64,000 nt of DNA from the NCBI GenBank assembly GCA_943370595.1, contig CALRRO020000017.1:1-64000 (forward strand), read 5' to 3'. Origin of the DNA: Piscinibacter sp943370595. Lineage in GTDB: Bacteria > Pseudomonadota > Gammaproteobacteria > Burkholderiales > Burkholderiaceae_C. A model generated the notes under the pieces. It was not told where the DNA came from and ran no database searches. It worked only from the letters and a program-made list of their open reading frames with translations. Position numbers and translations under genes: made by a program. This document shows, piece by piece, positions 42,913 to 50,768 of this stretch; position 1 is the first letter of the stretch, and every line of letters begins with the position of its first letter.

Positions 42913-43137
42913 CTATGTGAGGTGCGACATGAAGGTATAGACAGCAGCCTTGACGCCGCCAAACAGTGACTTGACGCCTTCTGCGCCCGGCAGCCAGGCT
43001 CGCCAGTGCCATCCCAGCAACTGCCCCGTGAGAGCAATCGCAAGAAACACGATGAAGCTCGCCGTGAAGATCAGGTAATAGCTTCTGTACCTGTTCTGCC
43101 CGTCGTGCCTGTGCAGTGCGCTTTCGGTATGGACCAT
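42913..43137 (-). CDS. Orf74: one-helix protein encoded between pufB and pufA
   Basis: The 74-residue product has a charged N terminus with several His (VHTESALHRHDGQNRYR), one helix (about 20-42, YYLIFTASFIVFLAIALTGQLL), then GWHWRAWLPG and a C-terminal amphipathic part. AAGGGG lies 7 nt before ATG 43137. It runs with pufB (37 bp upstream) and pufA (12 bp downstream). It is not an LH1 beta or alpha polypeptide. Size and operon resemble PufQ, but PufQ is encoded before pufB in Rhodobacter and I see no decisive similarity. Candidate roles are an LH1 gamma- or PufX-like accessory helix, or pigment delivery. Confidence 0.75.
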   Translation of the reverse strand: MVHTESALHRHDGQNRYRSYYLIFTASFIVFLAIALTGQLLGWHWRAWLPGAEGVKSLFGGVKAAVYTFMSHLT

Positions 43138-43174
43138 GGCAATCCCCTTGTGCTGGGTCAGTGCGTCAGACGAC

Positions 43175-43321
43175 TCAGAGCCAGGGGCGCCACGCCCAGA
43201 CCAGCACGTGCGCGACGACGGCGATTGCCGTGAAGCCCACGAACCCCTGGATGTAGAACCGATGGAACTCCTGGGCCTCTTCGTCGGTCAGGCCCGAAAT
43301 CGAACCCTTTCTTTCAGCCAT
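43175..43321 (-). CDS. pufB: LH1 beta polypeptide PufB
   Basis: The 48-residue product starts MAERKGSISGLTDEEAQEFH and continues through the helix to VAHVLVWAWRPWL. His20 and the helix His38 in VAHVL match the LH1 beta pattern, with His38 ligating bacteriochlorophyll; the WAWRPWL end is diagnostic. GAAGGAG precedes the ATG. It is the first puf gene after bchZ. Confidence 0.95.
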   Translation of the reverse strand: MAERKGSISGLTDEEAQEFHRFYIQGFVGFTAIAVVAHVLVWAWRPWL

Positions 43322-43472
43322 TGGAATACTCCTTCAGCTTGGCCTTGCGACCAGCCGCGCACGATGCCTGCGCGACAGAGGCAGCCACGGCAGGATGCCG
43401 CGACGTCGGGTGCGCCCGGTGCGAGCACCGGGTCGATGGTGTTGCGCCGCGTTGCACGGGGAACCCGCTCAT
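43314..43472 (-). CDS. Possible 52-codon frame joining bchZ to pufB
   Basis: An open frame begins at an ATG overlapping the bchZ stop (ATGA) and ends at a TGA inside the first codons of pufB. The predicted peptide is basic, Cys- and Ser-containing and without a membrane helix, so it does not look like PufQ, which occupies this slot in Rhodobacter. It may be a chance frame in GC-rich DNA, or a leader that couples bchZ translation to pufB. Low confidence. Confidence 0.2.
   Translation of the reverse strand: MSGFPVQRGATPSTRCSHRAHPTSRHPAVAASVAQASCAAGRKAKLKEYSNG
43415..43432 (-). promoter_or_regulatory. Hairpin in the bchZ-pufB gap
   Basis: CCCGGTG (43415-43421) pairs with 43426-43432 around a 4-nt loop, with no T-run. 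In a bchCXYZ-puf superoperon this could be an mRNA processing or protection site at the 5' side of puf. Confidence 0.35.
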
Positions 43473-44962
43473 GCCGGCACCCCCTGCAGCGAAGCGTTGC
43501 TGGACTGCGCCATGCGCTGTGCGCTGACACGCTCTTCGCCGAGACGCCGCGCCTCGGACTCGGCACGGTCGCGCAGCCGCTTGGCTGCGGAGATGCGCAC
43601 CAGCACCGGCTGCGTCTCGACCAGGTCGTCGAGCAGCGCCTTGGCGTCGTCGTCCCAGGGCAGTTCGTTGGTGTGCTTCGCGGGCGTGGCATCGACCTGG
43701 TCGAGTTCGGTGCCCAGCGGCAGGATGTGGAACAGCGCATCGAACAGCGCGTTGCACACCTCCTGCACCACATAGGTGGCGCCGGCGTAGCCCATGAACG
43801 GCGTGCCGGTGGCGCGGCGGATGATGGCGCCGGGGAACGAAGCCGGGATGAACGCCGGCTTCATCGGCCCGCGCGCGCCCGCTTCGGCCAGGTACATGCG
43901 CTCGTTGAAGCTGCCGAACATCACCAGCGGTGTCTTCTCGCGCACCAGGCGGCGCACCTCGGCGTTGTCGGTCTTGGTGCCGGCGGTGCGCGACACCGCG
44001 AACTGGCACGGCAGGCCGAGCTCGTCTTCCAGGAAGTGGCGCAGGCCGCGGGCGTACGTTTCACCGGCCACGACCGCGAAGCTGGCGGTGGCGAAGAAGT
44101 CCTGCGTGACCGAACGCCACAGGTCCCACACCGGCTTGATGGTGGTGTGCTTCTCCCGCTCGATGAAGGGCTCGGGGTCGAGGTTCAGCAGCCGGCCCAG
44201 TTCGCGCAGGAAGGCGGTGGTGCTGTGCAGCCCGATCGGCGCCTGCAGGTAGGGGCGCTCCAGCGCTTCGCACAGCATGCGGCCGAACTCGCGGTACATG
44301 CAGATGTTGACGTCGGCCTCGACGAGGCGCGACACGTCGGCCAGGTGGCTGCCGAGCGGGAACACCATGTTCACCTCGGCACCAATGCCCTGCACCAGTC
44401 GGCGGATCTCGGCCAGGTCGCTGGGCGAATTGAAGGTGCCGTAGCAGGGGCCGATGATGTTGACGCGCGGCCGCTCGCCGGCGGGGCGCTCGGCGAAGGG
44501 CGTGCGCTGCGGCACCTTACGCAGGCCGTATTCGGTCCACAGCCAGTACATCGCTCGGTTGGCGCATTGCCACTGGTCTTCGTCGATGGTGCGCGGCAGG
44601 AAGCGCGCGATCGTCGTGCCCTCGGGCGTGACGCCGCCACCGATCATCTCGGCGATCGAGCCGGTGACCACCACGCTGGGCAGGTCGGGGTCGAGCGCCG
44701 CATGGGCGCGCTTCATCGAGCCTTCGGTGCCTTCGCGGCCGAGTTGCTCTTCGGCCAGGCCGGTGACGACGATCGGCAGCTCATGCGGCGGCAGCGCGTC
44801 GGTGTAGTGCAGCACGCTGGTCACCGGCAGGTTCTCGCAGCCCACCGGGCCGTCGATCACCACCTGCAGGCCCTTGATGGCCGTGAACACGTAGACGGCG
44901 CCCCAGTAGCCGCCGGCGCGGTCGTGGTCGAGCACGAAGTTGAGCTGAGGCTTCGCGCTCAT
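43469..44962 (-). CDS. bchZ: Chlorophyllide a reductase subunit BchZ
   Basis: The 497-residue nitrogenase-like subunit pairs with BchY and reduces the B ring of chlorophyllide a, giving the bacteriochlorin. Cysteine-containing blocks DGPVGCENLPVTSVLHYTD and NIIGPCYGTFNSPSDLAEI are clear, with GSIAEMIGGGVTPEGT between them. Its ATG overlaps the bchY stop (TGATG). Length is normal. It is the last bch gene before puf. Confidence 0.95.
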   Translation of the reverse strand: MSAKPQLNFVLDHDRAGGYWGAVYVFTAIKGLQVVIDGPVGCENLPVTSVLHYTDALPPHELPIVVTGLAEEQLGREGTEGSMKRAHAALDPDLPSVVVTGSIAEMIGGGVTPEGTTIARFLPRTIDEDQWQCANRAMYWLWTEYGLRKVPQRTPFAERPAGERPRVNIIGPCYGTFNSPSDLAEIRRLVQGIGAEVNMVFPLGSHLADVSRLVEADVNICMYREFGRMLCEALERPYLQAPIGLHSTTAFLRELGRLLNLDPEPFIEREKHTTIKPVWDLWRSVTQDFFATASFAVVAGETYARGLRHFLEDELGLPCQFAVSRTAGTKTDNAEVRRLVREKTPLVMFGSFNERMYLAEAGARGPMKPAFIPASFPGAIIRRATGTPFMGYAGATYVVQEVCNALFDALFHILPLGTELDQVDATPAKHTNELPWDDDAKALLDDLVETQPVLVRISAAKRLRDRAESEARRLGEERVSAQRMAQSSNASLQGVPA

Positions 44963-46494
44963 CAGATCATCTCCTCGGCCTTGCGGCGCTTCTGGATCTT
45001 GATGACCTGGCGGCGTGTCTCGGCGCGGAACTCGGGGCGCAGCACCGGCTTGCCTTCCCACACGCCCGCCTGGTCGCCACCGCCGACGTCGCCGAAGAAC
45101 TCGCGCATCGCCTCGAAGCGGCCCTTGTTGGCAATCGCCGCGTTGACCACCTGGGCCAGCGAGCCGGCGCCCGCCGGGCCCATCAACGGGCGGGCCGAGA
45201 TCAGGTTGGTGAAGTACAGCGCGGGAATGGTCGCTTCCTTGGCGGCCTGCACGACCGGCGTGGTGCCGATGGCCAAGTCGGGCCGGAACTCGGCGACTGC
45301 GGCGATGTCCTGCTCGAGAGACGCGCGGTACTGCACGTGCACGCCGCGGGCCTCCAGCCATTCGCGGTCGGGCGCGCTCCAGGGCGTGGCCGGGCAGGCG
45401 CTGCCGACATACGGCACCTCGGCGCCGCTCTCGATCAGCAACCGCGCCACCAGCAGCTCGGAGCCTTCGTAGCCGCTGACCGTGATGCGGCCCTTGATGG
45501 GCATGCGACTCAGCGCGCCCTTGATGGCGGGCAGCCACTTGTTCTTCGCCGCGTCGATGCGCGCCTGCGAGATGTTGGTCGCCTGGCCGATGGCCTGCAG
45601 CCAGGCCTCAGTACCCTCGTAGCCCACTGGCGCGGAGCCCACCACGGCACGGCCGGCGGTCTGGAACTCGCGCACGCTGGCGGTGTAGAAGGGATGGATC
45701 GCCGCCGCCGCGGCGCAGTCGAGCGCCGCATACAGCTCGCGCCATTCGCGCGTCGGCACCACCGGCCCGGCAGCGAGGCCCATGGGCTCGAGCATCATGC
45801 CGATGCCCACCGGGTCGGCCGGAAACATCTCGCCCAGCAGCGTGACCGTCGGCCGGTCGGAGACGCCCTGGCGCGGCGCCATCACCGGGCCGGCCTCGGC
45901 CTCGGTGCGGGCGTAGCGCAGCATCGCACCGGCCAGCACGTCCTTTGCCTCGGCATGCGTGGGCACGCCGAAGCCCGGCACGTCGATGCCGATGATGCGC
46001 ACGCCGTTGATCTCCTTCGGCAGCAGCTGCAGCGGCACGCCACTGGCGGTGGGCACGCACAGGTTGATGATGACGACGGCGTCGTACTTGTCGGGGTCGG
46101 CTTCGCGGTAGACCGCGTCGCGGATGTCCTCGAACAGCTTGCCGGTGACCAGCGATTCGCTGTTGAAGGGCACGTAGCCGACGCTGCGCTTGGCGCCGTA
46201 GAAGTGCGAGGTGAAGGTCAGGCCGTAGACGCAGCAGGCCGAGCCGGACAGGATGGTCGAGGTGCGGCGCATGCGCAGCCCCACGCGCAGCGAACCGAAG
46301 GCCGGGCACATGCTCTGCGGCTGGTCGTGCGGGCCGGCGCCCTCGGGCAGCGGGTAGTCGCGGGCGTACTGCGCCAGCGTCTCGCTCTTGCCGGCCGACT
46401 GCGCGGCGGCAAGCATCTTGTCGCGGCCCGTGTGGCAGCCCACGCCGTCGCCCTCGAGGGCGGCGGGGTTCGGCACGTCCGGTGCGGTGCTCAT
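44962..46494 (-). CDS. bchY: Chlorophyllide a reductase subunit BchY
   Basis: The 510-residue alpha-like subunit of chlorophyllide reductase has cluster cysteines in QSMCPAFGSLRVGLRM and LSGSACCVYGLTFTSHFYGAKRSVGYVPF, plus NLCVPTASGVPL. It has the typical long C-terminal region with VSGYEGSELLVARLLIE. ATG 46494 (MSTAPDVPNPAAL) follows bchX by 11 bp. The BchXYZ type found with bacteriochlorophyll a can also reduce the 8-vinyl group, which may explain the absence of bchJ or bciA here (inference). Confidence 0.95.
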   Translation of the reverse strand: MSTAPDVPNPAALEGDGVGCHTGRDKMLAAAQSAGKSETLAQYARDYPLPEGAGPHDQPQSMCPAFGSLRVGLRMRRTSTILSGSACCVYGLTFTSHFYGAKRSVGYVPFNSESLVTGKLFEDIRDAVYREADPDKYDAVVIINLCVPTASGVPLQLLPKEINGVRIIGIDVPGFGVPTHAEAKDVLAGAMLRYARTEAEAGPVMAPRQGVSDRPTVTLLGEMFPADPVGIGMMLEPMGLAAGPVVPTREWRELYAALDCAAAAAIHPFYTASVREFQTAGRAVVGSAPVGYEGTEAWLQAIGQATNISQARIDAAKNKWLPAIKGALSRMPIKGRITVSGYEGSELLVARLLIESGAEVPYVGSACPATPWSAPDREWLEARGVHVQYRASLEQDIAAVAEFRPDLAIGTTPVVQAAKEATIPALYFTNLISARPLMGPAGAGSLAQVVNAAIANKGRFEAMREFFGDVGGGDQAGVWEGKPVLRPEFRAETRRQVIKIQKRRKAEEMI

Positions 46495-46505
46495 GGTCGG
46501 CGTGC

Positions 46506-47510
46506 TCAGGCGGCGTCGTAGACGACTTCGAGCGTCGGCTTGAGCAGCTCGTGCTTGCCGACCATGTCGAAGGTGGTCGCCGGCTCCATCTGGAAGTCGC
46601 GGCCGGTCACCTCGGCAGAGAACAGGCCGAGCAACTGGTCCTGCGTCTGCGGCTTCGGGCGCACCGGCGGCGCCACCGCAACGTTGGTGGCCAGTTCCTC
46701 GAACAGCGGCGCCCACTGCGTGCCGGGGCGACCGATGATCTCGTAGCTGGCGCTCTTGCGGCGGATGTCCTCGTTGGCGGGAATGGTGGCGAGCACCGGG
46801 ATGCCGGCGTGTTCGGCAAACTGCTTGGCCTCGCCGGTACCGTCGTCGCGGTTGATCACCATGCCGGCCACGCCGACGTTGCCGCCGAGCTTGCGGAAGT
46901 ACTCGACCGCGCTGCAGACGTTGTTGGCGACGTACAGGGACTGCAGGTCGTTGCTGGCCACGACGATGACCTTCTGGCACATGTCGCGGGCGATCGGCAG
47001 GCCGAAGCCGCCGCAGACCACGTCGCCGAGGAAGTCGAGCAGCACGTAGTCGAAGCCCCAGTCGTGGAAGCCGAGCTTCTCGAGCGTCTCGAAGCCGTGG
47101 ATGATGCCGCGCCCGCCGCAACCGCGGCCGACCTCGGGGCCACCAAGCTCCATCGCGTAGACACCGTCGCGCTTGAAGCAGACGTCGCCGATCGCGACGC
47201 TCTCGCCGGCCAGCTTCTTCTTCGAGCTGGTCTCGATGATGGTCGGGCAGGCCTTGCCGCCGAACAGCAGGCTGGTGGTGTCGCTCTTCGGGTCGCAGCC
47301 GATCAGCAGCACCTTCTTGCCCTGCTGGGCCATCATGTAGCTGAGGTTGGCCAGCGTGAAGCTCTTGCCGATGCCGCCCTTGCCGTAGATGGCGATGATC
47401 TGCGTCGTCTTCGCCGCTGGCGAGGTGGGCACCGGATCGGGTTCGATGGCGGCCTCGGCCTTGAGGCGCTCGTCGCGCATGAAGATGACCGGGTTGGTAG
47501 GCGCGTTCAT
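46506..47510 (-). CDS. bchX: Chlorophyllide a reductase iron protein BchX
   Basis: The 334-residue NifH-like protein passes electrons to BchYZ. After a tail of about 35 residues comes IAIYGKGGIGKSFTLANLSYMM (Walker A). The bridging-cluster cysteines lie in EVGRGCGGRGIIHGF and FLGDVVCGGFGLPIARDM. The phrase CDPKSDTTSLLFGGKACPTI distinguishes BchX from BchL. The start overlaps the bchC stop (ATGA). Confidence 0.95.
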   Translation of the reverse strand: MNAPTNPVIFMRDERLKAEAAIEPDPVPTSPAAKTTQIIAIYGKGGIGKSFTLANLSYMMAQQGKKVLLIGCDPKSDTTSLLFGGKACPTIIETSSKKKLAGESVAIGDVCFKRDGVYAMELGGPEVGRGCGGRGIIHGFETLEKLGFHDWGFDYVLLDFLGDVVCGGFGLPIARDMCQKVIVVASNDLQSLYVANNVCSAVEYFRKLGGNVGVAGMVINRDDGTGEAKQFAEHAGIPVLATIPANEDIRRKSASYEIIGRPGTQWAPLFEELATNVAVAPPVRPKPQTQDQLLGLFSAEVTGRDFQMEPATTFDMVGKHELLKPTLEVVYDAA

Positions 47511-48460
47511 TGGCAGTGTCTCCAGTCGAGGACCATCTTCAGGCAGCCCGCATCGCCGAAGGCAGTGCGGTAGGCGGTGTCGGCCTGCATCGGCTCGGCG
47601 TGGTGAGTGATCAGGCCGTCGAGCGACAGCACGCCGCTCTCGGCCAGTTCCTTCACGGCGAGCAGGTCGGGTTTCTTGAACTCGGCGGCGCAGCGGATCT
47701 GTGCTTCGCGCATGAAGGCCGGCGCGAAGGCGAAGGCGATCGGCTCGGTGTAGAAGCCGGCGAGCACGATCTCGCCGCCCGGCGCGAGGCGCGCCACCAG
47801 GCTGTCGAGGATCTTCGCGTCGCCGCTGACGTCGTAGATGGCGCGGTAGTCGCGTCGCACGTCGTCCTCGGGCTTGATGACCGGATAGCCTTCGGCACCG
47901 CTCATGCGCACCGGGTTGGTCTCCCACACCGTCGGCGGTGCGAAGCCGGCCACCACCACCATGCGGGCCAGCAGGCGGCCGAGCACGCCGTGCCCGACGA
48001 TCAGGTCGGGCGCGATGATCGGGTCGCGCTTGCCGGCACCCGACACCGAGTGGTACGCCGTGGCCGCCAGGGCCAGCAGCACACTCTTGTCACCCAGAGT
48101 GTCCGACACCGGCGTGATGCGCGAATCGCTGACCACCACCCGGGAGGCGGCGCCGCCGAACAGGCCGCGCACTTCGCCGTAGCAGCGTGCGCCGGGGACG
48201 AACACCCGCTCGCCGACGCCGTGCTGCGCACGCGGCCCGGCCTGCACGATGTGCCCGACCGATTCGTAGCCCGGCACCAGCGGGTAGCCCATGCCCGGGA
48301 AGGTCGGCATGCGGCCGTTCCAGAGCAGCTTCTCGGTACCGGTGCTGATGCCGCTGTACTCGATGTCGACGATGACGTCGTCGTCGGCCGGCGGCGTCAG
48401 GTCGAGGCGGCTGAGCATCAGGTGCTCGGGCTGCTCGAGGACGATGGCCGTGGTGTTCAT
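47507..48460 (-). CDS. bchC: 3-hydroxyethyl bacteriochlorophyllide a dehydrogenase BchC
   Basis: The 317-residue medium-chain alcohol-dehydrogenase-type enzyme oxidises the C3 hydroxyethyl group to acetyl with NAD+. The opening MNTTAIVLEQPEHLMLSRLDL, VPGYESVGHIV and VFVPGARCYGEVRGLFGGAAS are family blocks. It is the first gene of the bchCXYZ-puf-crt superoperon, directly behind a promoter with two PpsR boxes. An in-frame start at 48487 would put translation inside the leader; ATG 48460 is better. Confidence 0.95.
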   Translation of the reverse strand: MNTTAIVLEQPEHLMLSRLDLTPPADDDVIVDIEYSGISTGTEKLLWNGRMPTFPGMGYPLVPGYESVGHIVQAGPRAQHGVGERVFVPGARCYGEVRGLFGGAASRVVVSDSRITPVSDTLGDKSVLLALAATAYHSVSGAGKRDPIIAPDLIVGHGVLGRLLARMVVVAGFAPPTVWETNPVRMSGAEGYPVIKPEDDVRRDYRAIYDVSGDAKILDSLVARLAPGGEIVLAGFYTEPIAFAFAPAFMREAQIRCAAEFKKPDLLAVKELAESGVLSLDGLITHHAEPMQADTAYRTAFGDAGCLKMVLDWRHCQ

Positions 48461-48516
48461 TCGAGGACTCCGACCCCGTCGGCGCACCGGCGGCGCACCT
48501 GCTTGGGGATCAATAG

Positions 48517-48560
48517 TGTCATCCTACGCTGACACTTTTTAATGTCAACCTGTGTTTTCA
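48517..48560 (-). promoter_or_regulatory. bchC promoter with tandem PpsR boxes, 8 bp apart
   Basis: Box 1, TGTCATCCTACGCTGACA (48517-48534), is exact TGT-N12-ACA. Box 2, TGTCAACCTGTGTTTTCA (48543-48560), has one mismatch. The gap is 8 bp, as in the Rhodobacter bchC promoter. On the minus strand TTGACA (48548-48543), 16 bp and TAGGAT (48526-48521) place the -35 in box 2 and the -10 in box 1. Confidence 0.85.
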
Positions 48561-48574
48561 TTGGTTGATGCAGA

Positions 48575-49738
48575 TCAGGCGCCGGCACAGCGGGCGACGA
48601 TCAATCCGGCCTGCAGCGGCAGCCGTGTAGGCACCTGCCGGATGCGGTCGAAGCCAGCCGCGGCGAGCATCTCGCCCAGGCGTTGGGCGCTGCGCGAGCG
48701 GCCCGAGCCCATGGCCAGCAGGTAGAAGCCGAAGTAGGCGTCGCCCATCGCCTCGGCCCCCTTGGTGCCGGCCATCGGCTCGGCGACGAGCAGCGTGCCG
48801 TCCGGCGGCAGCGCGGCCCGCACGGCGCGCAGGATGCGCATCGCGTTGTCGTCGTGGTGATCGAACATCACGCGCACCAGCGAAGCGACATCGGCGCCGC
48901 GCGGCAGCGGGCGGTTCAGGAAGTCGCCGCCGATCGCCTCTGCGCGCCCGGCCAGGCCGGCGTCGGCGAAGCGGGCGCGGGCCCGGTCGGCCACCGCCGG
49001 CAAGTCCAGCAGCATCAGTTTCAGCGCCGGGGCGCGCCTGGCCGCGGCGCAGAGGAAGACACCCTCGCCGCCGCCCACGTCGAGCAGGCGGCGGTGCCGC
49101 GCGATCGGATAGGCATCGAGCACCTGGTCGGCGATCAGCGGTTGCGATGCCGCCATCAGTGCCGAGTAGTCGGCCACGCGTTGAGCGCCGAGATCGCCGG
49201 CGGCCTCGTTGTCGGCATAGGCCCAGTAGCGGCCCAGTTCGGTGGCCGGGCGCTCGCCGCGCAGCAGCGCGACCGGGTCGCCGAGATCGCGATACAACGA
49301 GGCGTGGTGTTCGATCATCGCCTGCAGCGGCGCGTTTCCCACCAGCACCGCGCCGAGCGAGCCGAGTGCCCAGGCCTCGCCGCGCCGTTCGACCAGATCC
49401 AGCGCCTGCGCGGCGGCAAGCAGGCGCAGCGCCTGCGGCTCGGCCAGGTCGAGCCGGCGGCACAGGGCCGCGGCGGATTGCGGGCCTTCGGCCAGCACCT
49501 CGAACAGGCCAAGGCGCACGCAGGCGAGCAGCACCTGCGAATAGACAAAACCCGCCATCAGGTCGAACAGGTCGCGAGCCCGGCTGCGGGCCAGCGGGCG
49601 GGTCAGCGGAAAGGCCGCCGCGGCGCGCTGGAAGCGGGCATCGCCGAGCAGGCGGTCACGCCAGGCGCGCCACTGCAGCCACCACGGCGCCCCCGCTTCC
49701 GGCGACGCCGGTGCCGCGGCCGACAGCCTCGGGTTCAC
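48575..49738 (-). CDS. crtF: Hydroxyneurosporene O-methyltransferase CrtF
   Basis: CrtF methylates the 1-hydroxyl of hydroxy-carotenoids with SAM. The 387-residue protein has an N-terminal dimerisation region (FDLMAGFVYSQVLLACVRLGLF) and a SAM fold with RRLLDVGGGEGVFLCAAARR (about residue 218) and LLDLPAVADRAR. MFDHHDDNAMRILRAVR contains the residues used as catalytic base in this family. The start overlaps the crtE stop (ATGA). Its 3' end lies 15 bp from the bchC-side PpsR box 2. Confidence 0.92.
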   Translation of the reverse strand: MNPRLSAAAPASPEAGAPWWLQWRAWRDRLLGDARFQRAAAAFPLTRPLARSRARDLFDLMAGFVYSQVLLACVRLGLFEVLAEGPQSAAALCRRLDLAEPQALRLLAAAQALDLVERRGEAWALGSLGAVLVGNAPLQAMIEHHASLYRDLGDPVALLRGERPATELGRYWAYADNEAAGDLGAQRVADYSALMAASQPLIADQVLDAYPIARHRRLLDVGGGEGVFLCAAARRAPALKLMLLDLPAVADRARARFADAGLAGRAEAIGGDFLNRPLPRGADVASLVRVMFDHHDDNAMRILRAVRAALPPDGTLLVAEPMAGTKGAEAMGDAYFGFYLLAMGSGRSRSAQRLGEMLAAAGFDRIRQVPTRLPLQAGLIVARCAGA

Positions 49739-50640
49739 CGCAGTGCCTCGTGCAGCACCGCCGGCGAGCGCGCCGCATGTGCGGTCGTCATCTCCAGCGG
49801 CACCAGGCGGCGGGCCTCGGCGCGCACCAGCGCGCGCAGCGCGCCGGCACCGTGGCAGACGGGGATCGCGTCGATGCAGCCGCGCACCAGCGTGTCGAAC
49901 TGGCGCAGCGCGCCGTCGAGGCCGAACTCGGTGGCCGAACTCGGCCGGCCATGCGTCAGGTCCTGCCCGATCGGCTTGCCGATGGCTTGCGGCTCGGCGA
50001 TCACGTCGCGGATGTCGTCGGCCACCTGGTAGGCCTCGCCGAGGCAGTCACCGAACACCAGCCAGGGGGCCGGCGAGGCGCCGGCCGACTCGGCGCCGGC
50101 CGCTGCCGCGGCGGCGAACAGCGCGCCGGTCTTGGCGCGCTGGTAGTCGCGCAGCACCGGCCGCGGCTCGCATTCCCAGGCCTGGCCGGCGGCGATGCCA
50201 TGCGGCATGGCCACTCCGGCGGCAACGTGCGCCAGCACCCGTGCGATGCGCGCCGGCTGCCGCGCCGCACAGACGGCGAGCTGCTGGAACGCCAGCACGA
50301 TCAGCGCATCGCCGGCCAGCACCGCGAGGCGCTCGCCATAAGCGGCATGCACCGAGGGGCGACCGCGCCGCTCGGCGGCATCGTCGAAGCACGGCAGGTC
50401 GTCGTGGACCAGCGAGGCACAGTGCAGCAGTTCGACGGCGGCGGCCGCCGCATCGGTCAGCGCCGGATCGTCGTTACCGCAGGCCAGCGCCACGGCGACG
50501 CACAGCTGCGGGCGGATGCGCGCACCGGGCGGGAAGACCGAGTGGCGGATGGCCGCAGCCAGCCGCGGCGGACCGCCGCGACCCTCGCCAGAAGCCACGG
50601 CCGCCTCGAGGGCGCGTTCGATCCGTTGAGTCGCGTCCAC
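49735..50640 (-). CDS. crtE: Geranylgeranyl diphosphate synthase CrtE
   Basis: The 301-residue trans-prenyltransferase has both aspartate-rich motifs: SLVHDDLPCFDDAAERRGRPS (about residues 80-100) and AYQVADDIRDVI. The C20 product serves both carotenoids (CrtB) and the bacteriochlorophyll tail (BchG). The start MDATQRIERALEAAV lies 38 bp from the first PpsR half-box of its promoter region. First gene of a crtEF transcription unit that may read on into bchC. Confidence 0.94.
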   Translation of the reverse strand: MDATQRIERALEAAVASGEGRGGPPRLAAAIRHSVFPPGARIRPQLCVAVALACGNDDPALTDAAAAAVELLHCASLVHDDLPCFDDAAERRGRPSVHAAYGERLAVLAGDALIVLAFQQLAVCAARQPARIARVLAHVAAGVAMPHGIAAGQAWECEPRPVLRDYQRAKTGALFAAAAAAGAESAGASPAPWLVFGDCLGEAYQVADDIRDVIAEPQAIGKPIGQDLTHGRPSSATEFGLDGALRQFDTLVRGCIDAIPVCHGAGALRALVRAEARRLVPLEMTTAHAARSPAVLHEALR

Positions 50641-50677
50641 GGGCGCCCTCCTGCACTGCGCTCGGCCGGCGGCCGGG

Positions 50678-50740
50678 TGTCAACTTCTGTTATCGCAGCA
50701 CTGTGTCAACCAGAATAGACACTTGAGAGAACAGCGTCAA
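50678..50740 (-). promoter_or_regulatory. crtE promoter with PpsR boxes
   Basis: TGTCAACCAGAATAGACA (50704-50721) is exact TGT-N12-ACA. A second left half, TGTCAAC with degenerate right half TCG (50678-50695), lies exactly 8 bp away. A minus-strand promoter TTGACG (50740-50735), 17 bp, TATTCT (50717-50712) puts the -10 inside the exact box. Confidence 0.7.
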
Positions 50741-50768
50741 CAGCGCCAACCCGGAATCCGTCTCCGGC

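Noticed and set aside
49147..50718. Plus-strand frame opposite crtE and crtF
   Set aside because: Arg/Pro/Ala-rich, no fold signal; both minus-strand genes carry catalytic motifs.
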